Of a stretch of DNA of 15,923 nucleotides, positions 7,405 to 14,898 are shown one piece after another. Source of the DNA: Sediminibacterium sp. (GTDB lineage Bacteria; Bacteroidota; Bacteroidia; Chitinophagales; Chitinophagaceae). Position numbers and translations under genes: made by a program. The DNA is taken from NCBI GenBank assembly GCA_023263235.1, contig JALQXE010000058.1, positions 1 to 15,923 on the forward strand, given 5' to 3'. The number at the start of each line of letters is the position of its first letter. The stretch's first letter is position 1. The notes below the pieces were generated by a model. That model was not told the DNA's origin, ran no database searches, and was given only the letters and a program-made list of their open reading frames with translations.

Positions 7405-8737
7405 TTGAAAACTGAAGCCTTGTTCCTTTTTTAGACTCATCAAATTGTCCTAAATGATAAGCCAAATGCCCACTTACAAAAGTGCTATTAATTTGGTACG
7501 GGAATTGAGTTCCTTCTAAGGGACTCCAACCGCATTTGTATAAAATATTTTCTTTCGTAATGGTGTATGGTTTTTCAGCAACCAAAACAAGGTCGGCATG
7601 ATAGCCTTCTCTAATAAACCCTCTTTCCTTAATTTGAAAACAAGTAGCAACTGCATGGCTCATTTTTTCTACCATTTTCTCCATGCTTAATTTGCCATCT
7701 TTTACATATTTAAGCATGAGCATCACGGAATGTTGCACCAATGGTAAACCCGCATGCGCGTGCACATAATCTTCTTGTTTTTCTTCCCAAGTATGAGGTG
7801 CATGGTCGGTAGCAATAATATCTAATCGGTCGTCTAATAGACCTTCCCACAATGCTTTTTTATTTTCAGGTGCTTTAATTGCTGGATTGCACTTAATGAG
7901 ATTACCCAATTGTGCGTAATCATCGGAGGTAAAATGTAAATGATGCACGCAAACCTCTGAAGTAATACGCTTATCCTTTAATGGACGAAGGTTTGAAAAA
8001 AGTTGAAGCTCCTTGGCTGTACTAATATGTAGAATATGTAAACGAGCATCAAACTTTTGAGCCAATTGAATAGCTTTCCAAGAAGACTCAAAACAAGCTT
8101 CCTCGTTTCTTATCACTGGATGGTCCGAAGGTTCTAAATGTGTTTTAATGGCTTCAAGGGCTGCTTTATTTTTTTTGATAATGGCTTCTTCCTCGCAATG
8201 GGTAGCAATTAATAATTCTGATTTGCTAAAAATATCCTCTAAAACAATAGGATTGTCCACTAATAAATTTCCGGTGGAAGAACCCATAAATATTTTAACG
8301 CCACAAACATCGTTCTTTTTTTTATTGGTCTTTAAAACCTCTTCCACATTGTCTTGTGAGGTGCCCATAAAAAATGAATAGTTTGCTAAAGCTGTTTCTG
8401 CACCTATCGCATATTTAGCTTCTAATAATTCTTGAGTGAATACTGGGGGGTTGGTGTTAGGCATTTCCATAAAACTAGTGACACCACCTGCTACTGCTGC
8501 TTTTGCTTCTGTGTAAATATTTGCTTTGTGTGTTAACCCGGGTTCTCTAAAATGAACCTGATCGTCAATGGCTCCAGGAATTAAAAATTGATTTTCGCCA
8601 TTTATTTCTAGTACGTTCTCTGCGCTATTAATTTGGTTGCCTATTTTTTCTATTCTTCCATGCTTTATAAATACATCTCCATGAACACGCTTCCCTTCAT
8701 TTACGATGGTTGTATTTTTAATGATATAAGACTTCAT
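7397..8737 (-). CDS. pyrC: Dihydroorotase, class I type
   Basis: The protein is 446 residues. It is the amidohydrolase that closes carbamoyl-aspartate to dihydroorotate in pyrimidine synthesis, in the cytoplasm. The substrate and metal site is largely recognisable: FREPG (63-67), the likely carboxylated Lys148 in VCGVKIFMGSS, His180 (IATHCEE), His237 (ILHIST), NPAIK (284-288) and catalytic Asp311 in ATDHAPHT. The usual DxHxHFR metal motif reads DDQVHFR here, so the first metal His is Gln60 while His62 is kept. I recall this form from other Bacteroidota dihydroorotases, so the enzyme may still be active; an inactive PyrC-like partner of aspartate carbamoyltransferase or another cyclic amidase is less likely. 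It lies 26 bases after porT and is probably co-transcribed with it. Confidence 0.87.
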   Translation of the reverse strand: MKSYIIKNTTIVNEGKRVHGDVFIKHGRIEKIGNQINSAENVLEINGENQFLIPGAIDDQVHFREPGLTHKANIYTEAKAAVAGGVTSFMEMPNTNPPVFTQELLEAKYAIGAETALANYSFFMGTSQDNVEEVLKTNKKKNDVCGVKIFMGSSTGNLLVDNPIVLEDIFSKSELLIATHCEEEAIIKKNKAALEAIKTHLEPSDHPVIRNEEACFESSWKAIQLAQKFDARLHILHISTAKELQLFSNLRPLKDKRITSEVCVHHLHFTSDDYAQLGNLIKCNPAIKAPENKKALWEGLLDDRLDIIATDHAPHTWEEKQEDYVHAHAGLPLVQHSVMLMLKYVKDGKLSMEKMVEKMSHAVATCFQIKERGFIREGYHADLVLVAEKPYTITKENILYKCGWSPLEGTQFPYQINSTFVSGHLAYHLGQFDESKKGTRLQFSRA

Positions 8738-8763
8738 AATAAATAATCTAAGACTTCGGTAAG

Positions 8764-9519
8764 TTAGTTCTCAATATGAACTGTGAAGTATATAAAATTG
8801 GAATTTATTTTATCTAAGCTACTCACCAAAGGAAATTTTGGGTCACTTACTTTTCTTAAGTCCCTCGTCCCATAACTAAATTTGACCTCGGGAGAAATGG
8901 TTGCATATCTAAGAAAAAAGCTAAGCCCTAATCCCAGTTCCATAGCCATGTCCGAGCCTTTTATAATATTTGGATAAGATTGATTAGTATTAACGGTGGC
9001 TGATTTTTCTGATCCAAGATCAAATCCAAACTTAACACCTGTAATTAAATAGTGACGCATTATGTTTGGATATTTAAATGCGTTGTATCTATCAGATTGT
9101 ATTTTGAAACCTACTGGTAAGTCAATAATTACTGATGGAATAGAATAAGTTTGCACATCCCTATTAGTAGGGTCGTTGGTAGTGTATGTGAACGTACTTC
9201 TGTTGCCGGAAATAAGTAAAGTAGGATTTGTTCTTAATGCAAAATGATTGTTTAGTCTTAAGGTTCCTGTTAATCCTAAATTCAAATACATGGTTTGAAT
9301 AGGTGCAATTAAGTTTGCCGAGCCAGTAGGAGGCACTAAAAATTGCGTACCTCTTTTTAAAGACAAATAACTATTGCTCAATCCCATGCTCATACCCAAA
9401 TAATAAGGTAGCTCGTCATGATCCTGCTGAAACATTTCGTCTCTTTGCGCAAATGTATTTGCCGAAAGCGCAAAAAAGGTGAACAATAAAATTATTTGCT
9501 TCCGCAATAAATGCTGCAT
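8764..9519 (-). CDS. porT: PorT-family outer-membrane beta-barrel protein, type IX secretion
   Basis: The protein is 251 residues with a clear signal peptide (about 1-25, ending SANTFAQ). The mature part has alternating hydrophobic and polar strands with YLGMSMGLS, MRHYLITGVKFGFDLG and ELGLGLSFFLRYATISPEVKFSYG, and it ends in an aromatic-rich strand (FIYFTVHIEN), as in outer-membrane barrels. PorT/SprT is a component of the type IX secretion system in Bacteroidota and is commonly found directly after ubiE/menG, as here. The start overlaps the last 28 bases of menG, so translation is probably coupled. The sequence alone would fit a general PorT-like or OmpA-barrel protein; the neighbourhood is what favours true PorT. 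Confidence 0.78.
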   Translation of the reverse strand: MQHLLRKQIILLFTFFALSANTFAQRDEMFQQDHDELPYYLGMSMGLSNSYLSLKRGTQFLVPPTGSANLIAPIQTMYLNLGLTGTLRLNNHFALRTNPTLLISGNRSTFTYTTNDPTNRDVQTYSIPSVIIDLPVGFKIQSDRYNAFKYPNIMRHYLITGVKFGFDLGSEKSATVNTNQSYPNIIKGSDMAMELGLGLSFFLRYATISPEVKFSYGTRDLRKVSDPKFPLVSSLDKINSNFIYFTVHIEN

Positions 9520-10235
9520 ATTCCGAGGCTTAGTTTTTGTTGAGATACCTGTTTAAATCCTGCTTTCTCAAAAATAGTCAAAAAGGCGTTCCCTTCCGGA
9601 AAAGCAATCACACTTTTATTCAAATAGGCATAAGCCGCTTTGTTACCGGAGAATATTTTACCAACAGTGGGTGTAATCCACTCCATATATAGTTTATAAA
9701 TGGGTTTAAACCATATACTTGTGGGCTGCGAAAACTCTAAAATCACCAATTTGCTCCCCGGTTGTAACACTCTATAAATTTCTGTTAAACCTTTTTCCAA
9801 ATCAGCAAAATTCCTGACTCCAAAGGCTACCATTGCACCATCAAATAAATTATTTGCAAAAGGGATATCGGTACTGTCCCCTAAAACCAATTCAATATTA
9901 TTTGTTAAGCCTTTTTGTGCAATTTTAATTCGCCCGTACTCCATCATACCTTCTGAAATATCCATGCCCGTTATTTTGGCAGGGTGTATTCTTTTATGTG
10001 CCATTAAAGCCATGTCGGCGGTACCTGTAGCAATGTCTAATAAGTGATTTAGTTGCTGGTTGCCAAATTGATTGATGGCTTTTTTTCTCCATCCTTGGTC
10101 AATACCCAAGCTTAAGAAGCGGTTTAGGAAATCGTATCTTTTGGCAATGGAATTAAACATTTGCGCCACCTGTTCTTTCTTATTATCACTTTGGTCTGCA
10201 AAAGGGACAATTTTATCATGTGCGTATTCACTCAT
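9492..10235 (-). CDS. ubiE: Demethylmenaquinone methyltransferase (UbiE/MenG family)
   Basis: The protein is 247 residues from the ATG at 10235 (MSEYAHDKIVPF). It is an S-adenosylmethionine-dependent C-methyltransferase for the last step of menaquinone synthesis; ubiquinone is not expected in Bacteroidota. Family signatures are VAQMFNSIAKRYDFLNRFLS near the N-terminus, SAM motif I LLDIATGTADMAL, DSTDIPFANNLFDGAMVAFG, VRNFADLEKGL and LVILEFSQP. The frame extends to an ATG at 10277, but that codon would overlap the divergent rsgA start and adds 14 residues without family resemblance. The inner ATG lies four bases after a TATCTTTG promoter box, which supports it. It is the first gene of the run menG-porT-pyrC-mutS-like-comM and overlaps porT by 28 bases. 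Confidence 0.92.
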   Translation of the reverse strand: MSEYAHDKIVPFADQSDNKKEQVAQMFNSIAKRYDFLNRFLSLGIDQGWRKKAINQFGNQQLNHLLDIATGTADMALMAHKRIHPAKITGMDISEGMMEYGRIKIAQKGLTNNIELVLGDSTDIPFANNLFDGAMVAFGVRNFADLEKGLTEIYRVLQPGSKLVILEFSQPTSIWFKPIYKLYMEWITPTVGKIFSGNKAAYAYLNKSVIAFPEGNAFLTIFEKAGFKQVSQQKLSLGICSIYCGSK

Positions 10236-10239
10236 ACTG

Positions 10240-10247
10240 CAAAGATA
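10240..10247 (-). promoter_or_regulatory. Candidate -7 promoter box immediately before the menG start
   Basis: On the minus strand TATCTTTG fits TAnnTTTG exactly and is followed by CAGT and the ATG at 10235. No TTG is found in the 33 bases upstream of the box. The spacing to the start codon is the same four bases as at 4016-4030, which again suggests a leaderless transcript. It also decides the start choice for menG. Confidence 0.45.
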
Positions 10248-10275
10248 TTGAATTTGTGGGTTATCTTCGTAGCTC

Positions 10276-11199
10276 ATGAAAGCAAGGATTTATAAATCAA
10301 CTGGAAGTTGGTATTCCGTAAAAACAGAGGATGGTTTGTTTCATCAAGCACGCATAAAGGGCGTGATAAAATTAGACAACCGTACCTCTACAAATCCTAT
10401 TGCGGTGGGTGATTGGGTAACATGTGAAACCGAACAAGATCAACCTACTTTAATGATTTCTGATATTTTAGATAGAGATAATTATGTAGCTCGACAGTCT
10501 CCTCATAATAAAAGACAACAACATATTATTGCTTCTAATTTGGATCAATCCATTTTACTAGCAACTTTAAAATCACCTAAAACATCTCAAGGATTTATAG
10601 ATCGTTTTTTAATTTCTTGCGAAGCCTTTCATATCCCAGCAATTATTGTTTTTAATAAATCGGATATATATGGAGAAAAAGAAATGGCTATTTATGAATT
10701 TATGAAAGAGATGTATGAAACCATTGGGTACAAAGTTTTTTTAATTAGCATTGAAAAGCAAAAAGGGTTAAATCCCATAAAAGATTTGTTGTTAAATAAA
10801 ACAACGCTAGTAAGTGGACATAGTGGCGTTGGGAAATCTTCATTTATTAATTACTTATTTCCGGACTTGGATATTGATACGCAAGAGGTGAGTGATTGGA
10901 GTGGTAAGGGAATGCACACCACCACATTTGCGCAGATGTATGATTTACCTACAGGTGGTTCGGTGATAGATACGCCAGGGATGCGTGAATTGGCCTTGGC
11001 AAATATGGAAAAAGAAGTATTAGCACAATATTTTCCAGAGATGCGCGCAAAAATGAGTGGCTGCCAGTTTAACAATTGTCAACATATAAACGAGCCTGGT
11101 TGTGCAGTGAAAGCTGCAGTAGAAAAGGGTTTGATAACCGAGGCACGTTTTTTTAGTTATGTAGATTTATGGCACGGAATAGAAGGGCCTAAATACTAA
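10276..11199 (+). CDS. rsgA: Ribosome small-subunit-dependent GTPase A
   Basis: The protein is 307 residues, normal for RsgA, a circularly permuted GTPase that acts in late 30S subunit maturation. Domains in order: an OB-fold (about 1-75, with AVGDWVTCE); then the GTPase in permuted order, G4 NKSD (127-130), G1/P-loop GHSGVGKS (181-188), G2 threonines (215-217) and G3 DTPG (232-235); then the zinc site Cys263, Cys268, His270, Cys276 (CQFNNCQHINEPGC). All key residues are present. It diverges from menG with 40 bases between starts. A near-match box TGAATTTG (10249-10256) lies 19 bases upstream of the ATG, but it misses the consensus A. The gene ends 11 bases from the convergent hypothetical gene with no terminator between. 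Confidence 0.96.
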   Translation: MKARIYKSTGSWYSVKTEDGLFHQARIKGVIKLDNRTSTNPIAVGDWVTCETEQDQPTLMISDILDRDNYVARQSPHNKRQQHIIASNLDQSILLATLKSPKTSQGFIDRFLISCEAFHIPAIIVFNKSDIYGEKEMAIYEFMKEMYETIGYKVFLISIEKQKGLNPIKDLLLNKTTLVSGHSGVGKSSFINYLFPDLDIDTQEVSDWSGKGMHTTTFAQMYDLPTGGSVIDTPGMRELALANMEKEVLAQYFPEMRAKMSGCQFNNCQHINEPGCAVKAAVEKGLITEARFFSYVDLWHGIEGPKY

Positions 11200-11210
11200 T
11201 TAAAATAATG

Positions 11211-11804
11211 CTAAGGAGTCAACGCAGCAGCTATTGTAACCAATGTGGTTACTGCAAAAAGAGGTAATGCAGATATATAATTCTTTAACACTTTCTTACT
11301 TTTTATTTCTTTTGCTCTTTCTTTATACCCATTAGCGTATAATTGGTTTTGCATTAACTTTTCATTAGGATATCCTAAATTTTCATAAGTAGGTGGTGAT
11401 GATGCACATACAACTGCTGGAGCGATGCCAAGTAAGAAACCATAAACTGGTATGCTTGTAGTAAGAAATGTAGCTGTACCTGCAATTTTATAATTCGTGT
11501 AATGCTCAGTGGCATCTCTTCTGCCATTAACATACATATTTGAAAGAGGGTCCGTTGAACTCATAAGGGAACTAAAATCTTCCTTTGTTCCGTTTTCGTA
11601 TTTAATGAAAGTTAAATCGGATTTAGAAATTGAATAAACAGGTCCCGCTAAGTTGTCAAATTTTTTATACTTTACTTCTGCAGTATTTATTTCAATAACC
11701 TTGGCAGAGATTATTTCGCCAGACTTCATTATGAGACTGTCTTGCGCTTTTGAAATGTTTGTGATACAAAATATCAGTGCGCAGGAAAAAATAAATTGCT
11801 TCAT
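11211..11804 (-). CDS. Exported/membrane hypothetical protein, Bacteroidota type
   Basis: The protein is 197 residues and its function is unknown. It has a signal peptide (about 1-20, ending ITNISKA). A small beta-rich domain follows (about 22-75: SLIMKSGEIISAKVIEI, VKYKKFDNLAGPVYSISKSD, IKYENGTKEDF), a pattern I recognise in many uncharacterised Bacteroidota exported proteins. The C-terminal half has two hydrophobic stretches (about 108-134 and 178-195). Between them is a charged segment, NQLYANGYKERAKEIKSKK, of a recurring 'NGY...A..K' form. It is probably anchored in the inner membrane with the beta domain outside. The gene stands alone: it converges with rsgA, with 110 bases of AT-rich DNA before the next minus-strand gene. 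No Shine-Dalgarno sequence is seen. Confidence 0.75.
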   Translation of the reverse strand: MKQFIFSCALIFCITNISKAQDSLIMKSGEIISAKVIEINTAEVKYKKFDNLAGPVYSISKSDLTFIKYENGTKEDFSSLMSSTDPLSNMYVNGRRDATEHYTNYKIAGTATFLTTSIPVYGFLLGIAPAVVCASSPPTYENLGYPNEKLMQNQLYANGYKERAKEIKSKKVLKNYISALPLFAVTTLVTIAAALTP

Positions 11805-11914
11805 GAATTAAATTATTAGTTATATCTAAAATAAATAAATAATCATAGGAAAAGACAAATAAAATCTAATTATGTGGTTATTAATGGTGTGGGTATCCTT
11901 TTCTTCACTATAAT

Positions 11915-12451
11915 TTACTTATTTGGGGCTTCATTAGATCCCTTAAACCAACTTGCGTATTGCACATAATTATTGGAAATGCGGTTTATTTCGCCATTGA
12001 TTAATTCTTCACTTACTACTTTTACTTTTTTTGCTGGCACGCCGGCATAGATACTGCCTGCTTCCACGATGGTTCCTTCTAATACAACGGCACCTGCTCC
12101 AATGATGGAGTTGGAATGTACAACACATCCATCCATTACAATACTACCCATGCCAATTAATACATTATCATGAATAGTACATCCATGAACCATGGCATTG
12201 TGGCCAATAGAAACATTGTTGCCTATATGAGTGGGATGCTTTAAATAAGTACAATGTATTATGGCGCCGTCTTGTACGTTTACTTTATTACCCATTTTAA
12301 TGTAATGCACGTCACCTCTAATGACTGCGTTAAACCAAACTGAGCATTCATTGCCCATAACCACATCTCCAACAATGGTTGCGTTGGGTGCTACAAAACA
12401 ATTTTCACCAAAATGGGGTTCTTTTCCTTGAACTGCTAGTATGGTTGCCAT
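11915..12451 (-). CDS. Gamma-class carbonic anhydrase-like hexapeptide-repeat protein
   Basis: The protein is 178 residues from the ATG at 12451 (MATILAVQGK). An upstream in-frame ATG (12502) would overlap the divergent aminotransferase start and add a Lys/Arg-rich tail unlike the family. Residues 18-145 are left-handed beta-helix hexapeptide repeats (VAPNATIVGDV, IGNNVSIGHNAMVHGC, SIIGAGAVVLEGTIV, IYAGVPAKKVK). Potential zinc ligands His66 (IIHC), His84 and His89 (IGHNAMVHG) match the gamma-CA/YrdA/PaaY layout, and Arg45-Gly-Asp in AVIRGDV is conserved. Family members are trimeric; many have weak or no measured carbonic anhydrase activity, so the reaction is not certain. The tail (about 150-178) is helical. 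It shares a 34-base gap with the divergent aminotransferase. Confidence 0.87.
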   Translation of the reverse strand: MATILAVQGKEPHFGENCFVAPNATIVGDVVMGNECSVWFNAVIRGDVHYIKMGNKVNVQDGAIIHCTYLKHPTHIGNNVSIGHNAMVHGCTIHDNVLIGMGSIVMDGCVVHSNSIIGAGAVVLEGTIVEAGSIYAGVPAKKVKVVSEELINGEINRISNNYVQYASWFKGSNEAPNK

Positions 12452-12485
12452 AAAAATGCGACTTTTGTAACGCAATTTACTTCTA

Positions 12486-13676
12486 ATGCAAAGAATAAAC
12501 AATAGACAATATTTTTTACAGCATTTAGCACAAACCTCGGATAAGCCAATTGGTATTGAAGTGGCTTCTGCTAAAGGGGTTCACATTTTTGATGTAAATG
12601 GTAAATCATTTACCGATATGATTGCTGGTTTTAGTGTTTGTAATATTGGACACAGTCATCCAGATGTAATAAAAGCAATACAAGCACAAACCGAAAAGTA
12701 CATGCATGTAATTGTGTATGGTGAATTTATACAAGCGCCTCAAGTACAATATGCAAAATATTTAACAAGTTTTTTACCAGAAGCCCTACAGTCCGTATAT
12801 TTTACCAATAGTGGCGCCGAAGCAACTGAAGGGGCTATGAAATTAGCAAAACGAGTTACAGGACGTACTAAAATAGTTTCATTTAAGGGTGCTTATCATG
12901 GGAGCACACAAGGTGCCTTGAGTGTAATGGGAGACGAATATTTTAAAAATGCATTTCGTCCATTATTGCCTAATATTTTACAATTACGTTATAACCATTT
13001 TGAAGATATTGATTTAATTGATCATACAGTGGCTGCTGTTTTTGTAGAACTCGTACAAGCTGAAACAGGAGTGACGCCTGCAAATAAAGAATGGATACTT
13101 GCTTTGAGAAAAAAATGTGATGCCCTTTGCATTTTATTAATTGTAGATGAAATACAATCAGGATTTGGAAGAACAGGCAGTTTGTTTGCATATGAGCAAT
13201 ATGAGATCATACCTGATGTTTTATTGTTAGGCAAGGCCTTGGGTGGGGGTCTTCCATTGGGTGCATTTATTGCTAGTACAAAAATGATGTCGGCCCTCAC
13301 CGAAAATCCTGTACTAGGTCATATTACTACATTTGGCGGCAATCCTGTAGCCTGCGCAGCGGGCAATGCAGCATTGGAAGTATTAACCAATTCAGGATGG
13401 ATTGGAGGGGTAGCAGAAAAGGAAAATTATTTAATTGAAAATTTAATACATCCAGCTATTAAACATCGAAATCATAAAGGCTTATGGATGTCCTTACAAT
13501 TTGAATCGGAGGCGTTCACAAAAAAAGTAGCAGCTGCTTGTATTGAAAACGGCATTATTACAGATTGGTTTTTATTTGCCGAGGATCGCATTCGCATTGC
13601 ACCACCTTTATGCATCACCATGGATGAATTGAAAATGGCTGTAGAAAAGATTATTGAAAGTATTGATAATGCTTAA
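12486..13676 (+). CDS. Class III PLP-dependent aminotransferase
   Basis: The protein is 396 residues, full length for class III (ornithine/acetylornithine/GABA type). PLP-binding features: NSGAEATEGAMKLAK (108-122), KGAYHGSTQGALS (134-146), the cofactor-holding Asp221 in VDEIQSGFGRTG and Schiff-base Lys250 in LLLGKALGGGLPLGAF. The phosphate-binding Thr region HITTFGGNPVACAAG (279-293) completes the set. The product end cannot be read off. No arginine-synthesis genes lie nearby, so acetylornithine aminotransferase is not supported by context. A general ornithine/4-aminobutyrate/acetylornithine family call is as far as the sequence goes. The start is the first ATG, with family-typical residues after about 20. 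The stop overlaps the convergent bshA stop in a shared TTAA. Confidence 0.88.
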   Translation: MQRINNRQYFLQHLAQTSDKPIGIEVASAKGVHIFDVNGKSFTDMIAGFSVCNIGHSHPDVIKAIQAQTEKYMHVIVYGEFIQAPQVQYAKYLTSFLPEALQSVYFTNSGAEATEGAMKLAKRVTGRTKIVSFKGAYHGSTQGALSVMGDEYFKNAFRPLLPNILQLRYNHFEDIDLIDHTVAAVFVELVQAETGVTPANKEWILALRKKCDALCILLIVDEIQSGFGRTGSLFAYEQYEIIPDVLLLGKALGGGLPLGAFIASTKMMSALTENPVLGHITTFGGNPVACAAGNAALEVLTNSGWIGGVAEKENYLIENLIHPAIKHRNHKGLWMSLQFESEAFTKKVAAACIENGIITDWFLFAEDRIRIAPPLCITMDELKMAVEKIIESIDNA

Positions 13677-14809
13677 CAGTCGCCCGTTCGACAATACTGA
13701 CGATATAGCGCTTCGTATTGAGGAATAATATTTGCAATTTCAAAATGTTTTGCTTGTTTTAAAGCATTCTTCTTAAACAGGTTTAATTTTTCTTCGTCTT
13801 GCAATAAGGTAATGGCTTTTTCACTCATGGTTTTTACATCACCCACTGGCGCTGTATAACCCGTTACACCATCTATGTTTACTTCGGCAAGACCACCTGC
13901 GTCAGAACTAATAACAACTGCACTTGCTGCCATGGCTTCTAATGCGGCTAATCCAAAACTTTCATATTCCGAAGGCAGTAAAAAAATATCACTTACTGCT
14001 AAAATTTCTTCCATCTGCTCTTGCTTACCTAAGAAACGAACGTCTGACTCCATTCCATATTGGCGAGCCAAATCCTCGGCCACAGGACGTTCTGGACCAT
14101 CGCCTACCATTAATAATTTGGAAGGAATGGCGGCATGAATATTTTTAAAAATCTCCATGACGTCATCTATCCTTTTTATTTTTCTAAAATTAGAAGCGTG
14201 TACAATTATTTTTTCACCCTGCGGCGCAATTACTTGTCTAAAAGCAGCCACTGGTTTTTTATCGTAACGATGCAGGTCCACAAAGTTGTTGATGACCTGT
14301 ATGTTTTTACGAATGTCAAAATGTTTTAAAGTCTCTTCTTTTAAATTTTCAGACACCGCTGTAATGGCGTCGCTTTCATTTATGGAGAAGGTTACCACTG
14401 GTTCATAAGTTTTATCTCTACCCACTAATGTGATATCGGTGCCGTGTAATGTAGTAATTACAGGAACAGATCGGCCAGTTTTTTGCTTTACAATTTGTTT
14501 AGCAGTATAAGCAGCCGAAGCATGTGGTATGGCGTAATGCGCATGTATTAAATCCAAGTCATGATTTAAGATAACGTCCACCATTGTACTGGCCAATGCC
14601 AATTCATAGGGAGGGTAATCAAATAAAGGATAGGTTGGTACCCTTACTTCATGATAAAATATATTGGCGTGGAAGCCATTTAAACGTACTGGTTGTTGAT
14701 AGGTAATAAAATGAATCTCATGCCCTTTTTCGGCCAAGGCTTTGCCCAGTTCAGTGGCTAAAACACCACTTCCACCAAACGTAGGATAACATACAATACC
14801 AATCTTCAT
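13673..14809 (-). CDS. bshA: N-acetyl-alpha-D-glucosaminyl L-malate synthase (bacillithiol synthesis)
   Basis: The protein is 378 residues from the ATG at 14809 (MKIGIVCYPTFGGSGVLATE). The family begins exactly there; an in-frame ATG at 14830 adds only MHIQLVK. It is a GT4-type retaining glycosyltransferase that joins UDP-GlcNAc and L-malate, the first step to bacillithiol. Visible are the Gly-rich acceptor/donor loop FGGSGVLATELG (11-22), HAHYAIPHA (89-97), TTLHGTDITLVG (119-130), HASNFRKIKR (204-213), MVGDGPER (234-241) and the donor-site E-x7-E motif Glu283/Glu291 in YESFGLAALEA. All are typical of BshA rather than of general GT4 enzymes. The bshB and bshC partners are not in the window. 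It diverges from the M28 peptidase gene across 89 bases. Confidence 0.94.
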   Translation of the reverse strand: MKIGIVCYPTFGGSGVLATELGKALAEKGHEIHFITYQQPVRLNGFHANIFYHEVRVPTYPLFDYPPYELALASTMVDVILNHDLDLIHAHYAIPHASAAYTAKQIVKQKTGRSVPVITTLHGTDITLVGRDKTYEPVVTFSINESDAITAVSENLKEETLKHFDIRKNIQVINNFVDLHRYDKKPVAAFRQVIAPQGEKIIVHASNFRKIKRIDDVMEIFKNIHAAIPSKLLMVGDGPERPVAEDLARQYGMESDVRFLGKQEQMEEILAVSDIFLLPSEYESFGLAALEAMAASAVVISSDAGGLAEVNIDGVTGYTAPVGDVKTMSEKAITLLQDEEKLNLFKKNALKQAKHFEIANIIPQYEALYRQYCRTGDC

Positions 14810-14898
14810 TTTTACAAGTTGAATATGCAATTAACAACTAATTATCCGATAAAGTTTAATTATATTTAAGAATTATTTGAATGTTAAAATACCCACTT
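14810..14898. promoter_or_regulatory. Divergent intergenic region between bshA and the M28 peptidase gene
   Basis: This AT-rich 89-base region must carry the start signals of both genes. I find no exact TAnnTTTG on either strand. Near matches are TCAACTTG shortly before the bshA ATG (minus) and ATTATTTG at 14872-14879 (plus). No Shine-Dalgarno sequence precedes either start. The region is inferred from gene orientation only. Confidence 0.35.

Noticed and set aside
12452..12502. N-terminal extension of the carbonic anhydrase-like protein from an ATG at 12502
   Set aside because: It would overlap the divergent aminotransferase start and add 17 Arg/Lys/Ile-rich residues not typical of the family; MATILAVQGK is the natural start.
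13022..13300. Open frame of 92 codons on the minus strand inside the aminotransferase
   Set aside because: It lies opposite the PLP-binding core (Asp221, Lys250) and has no family resemblance; it is a shadow frame.
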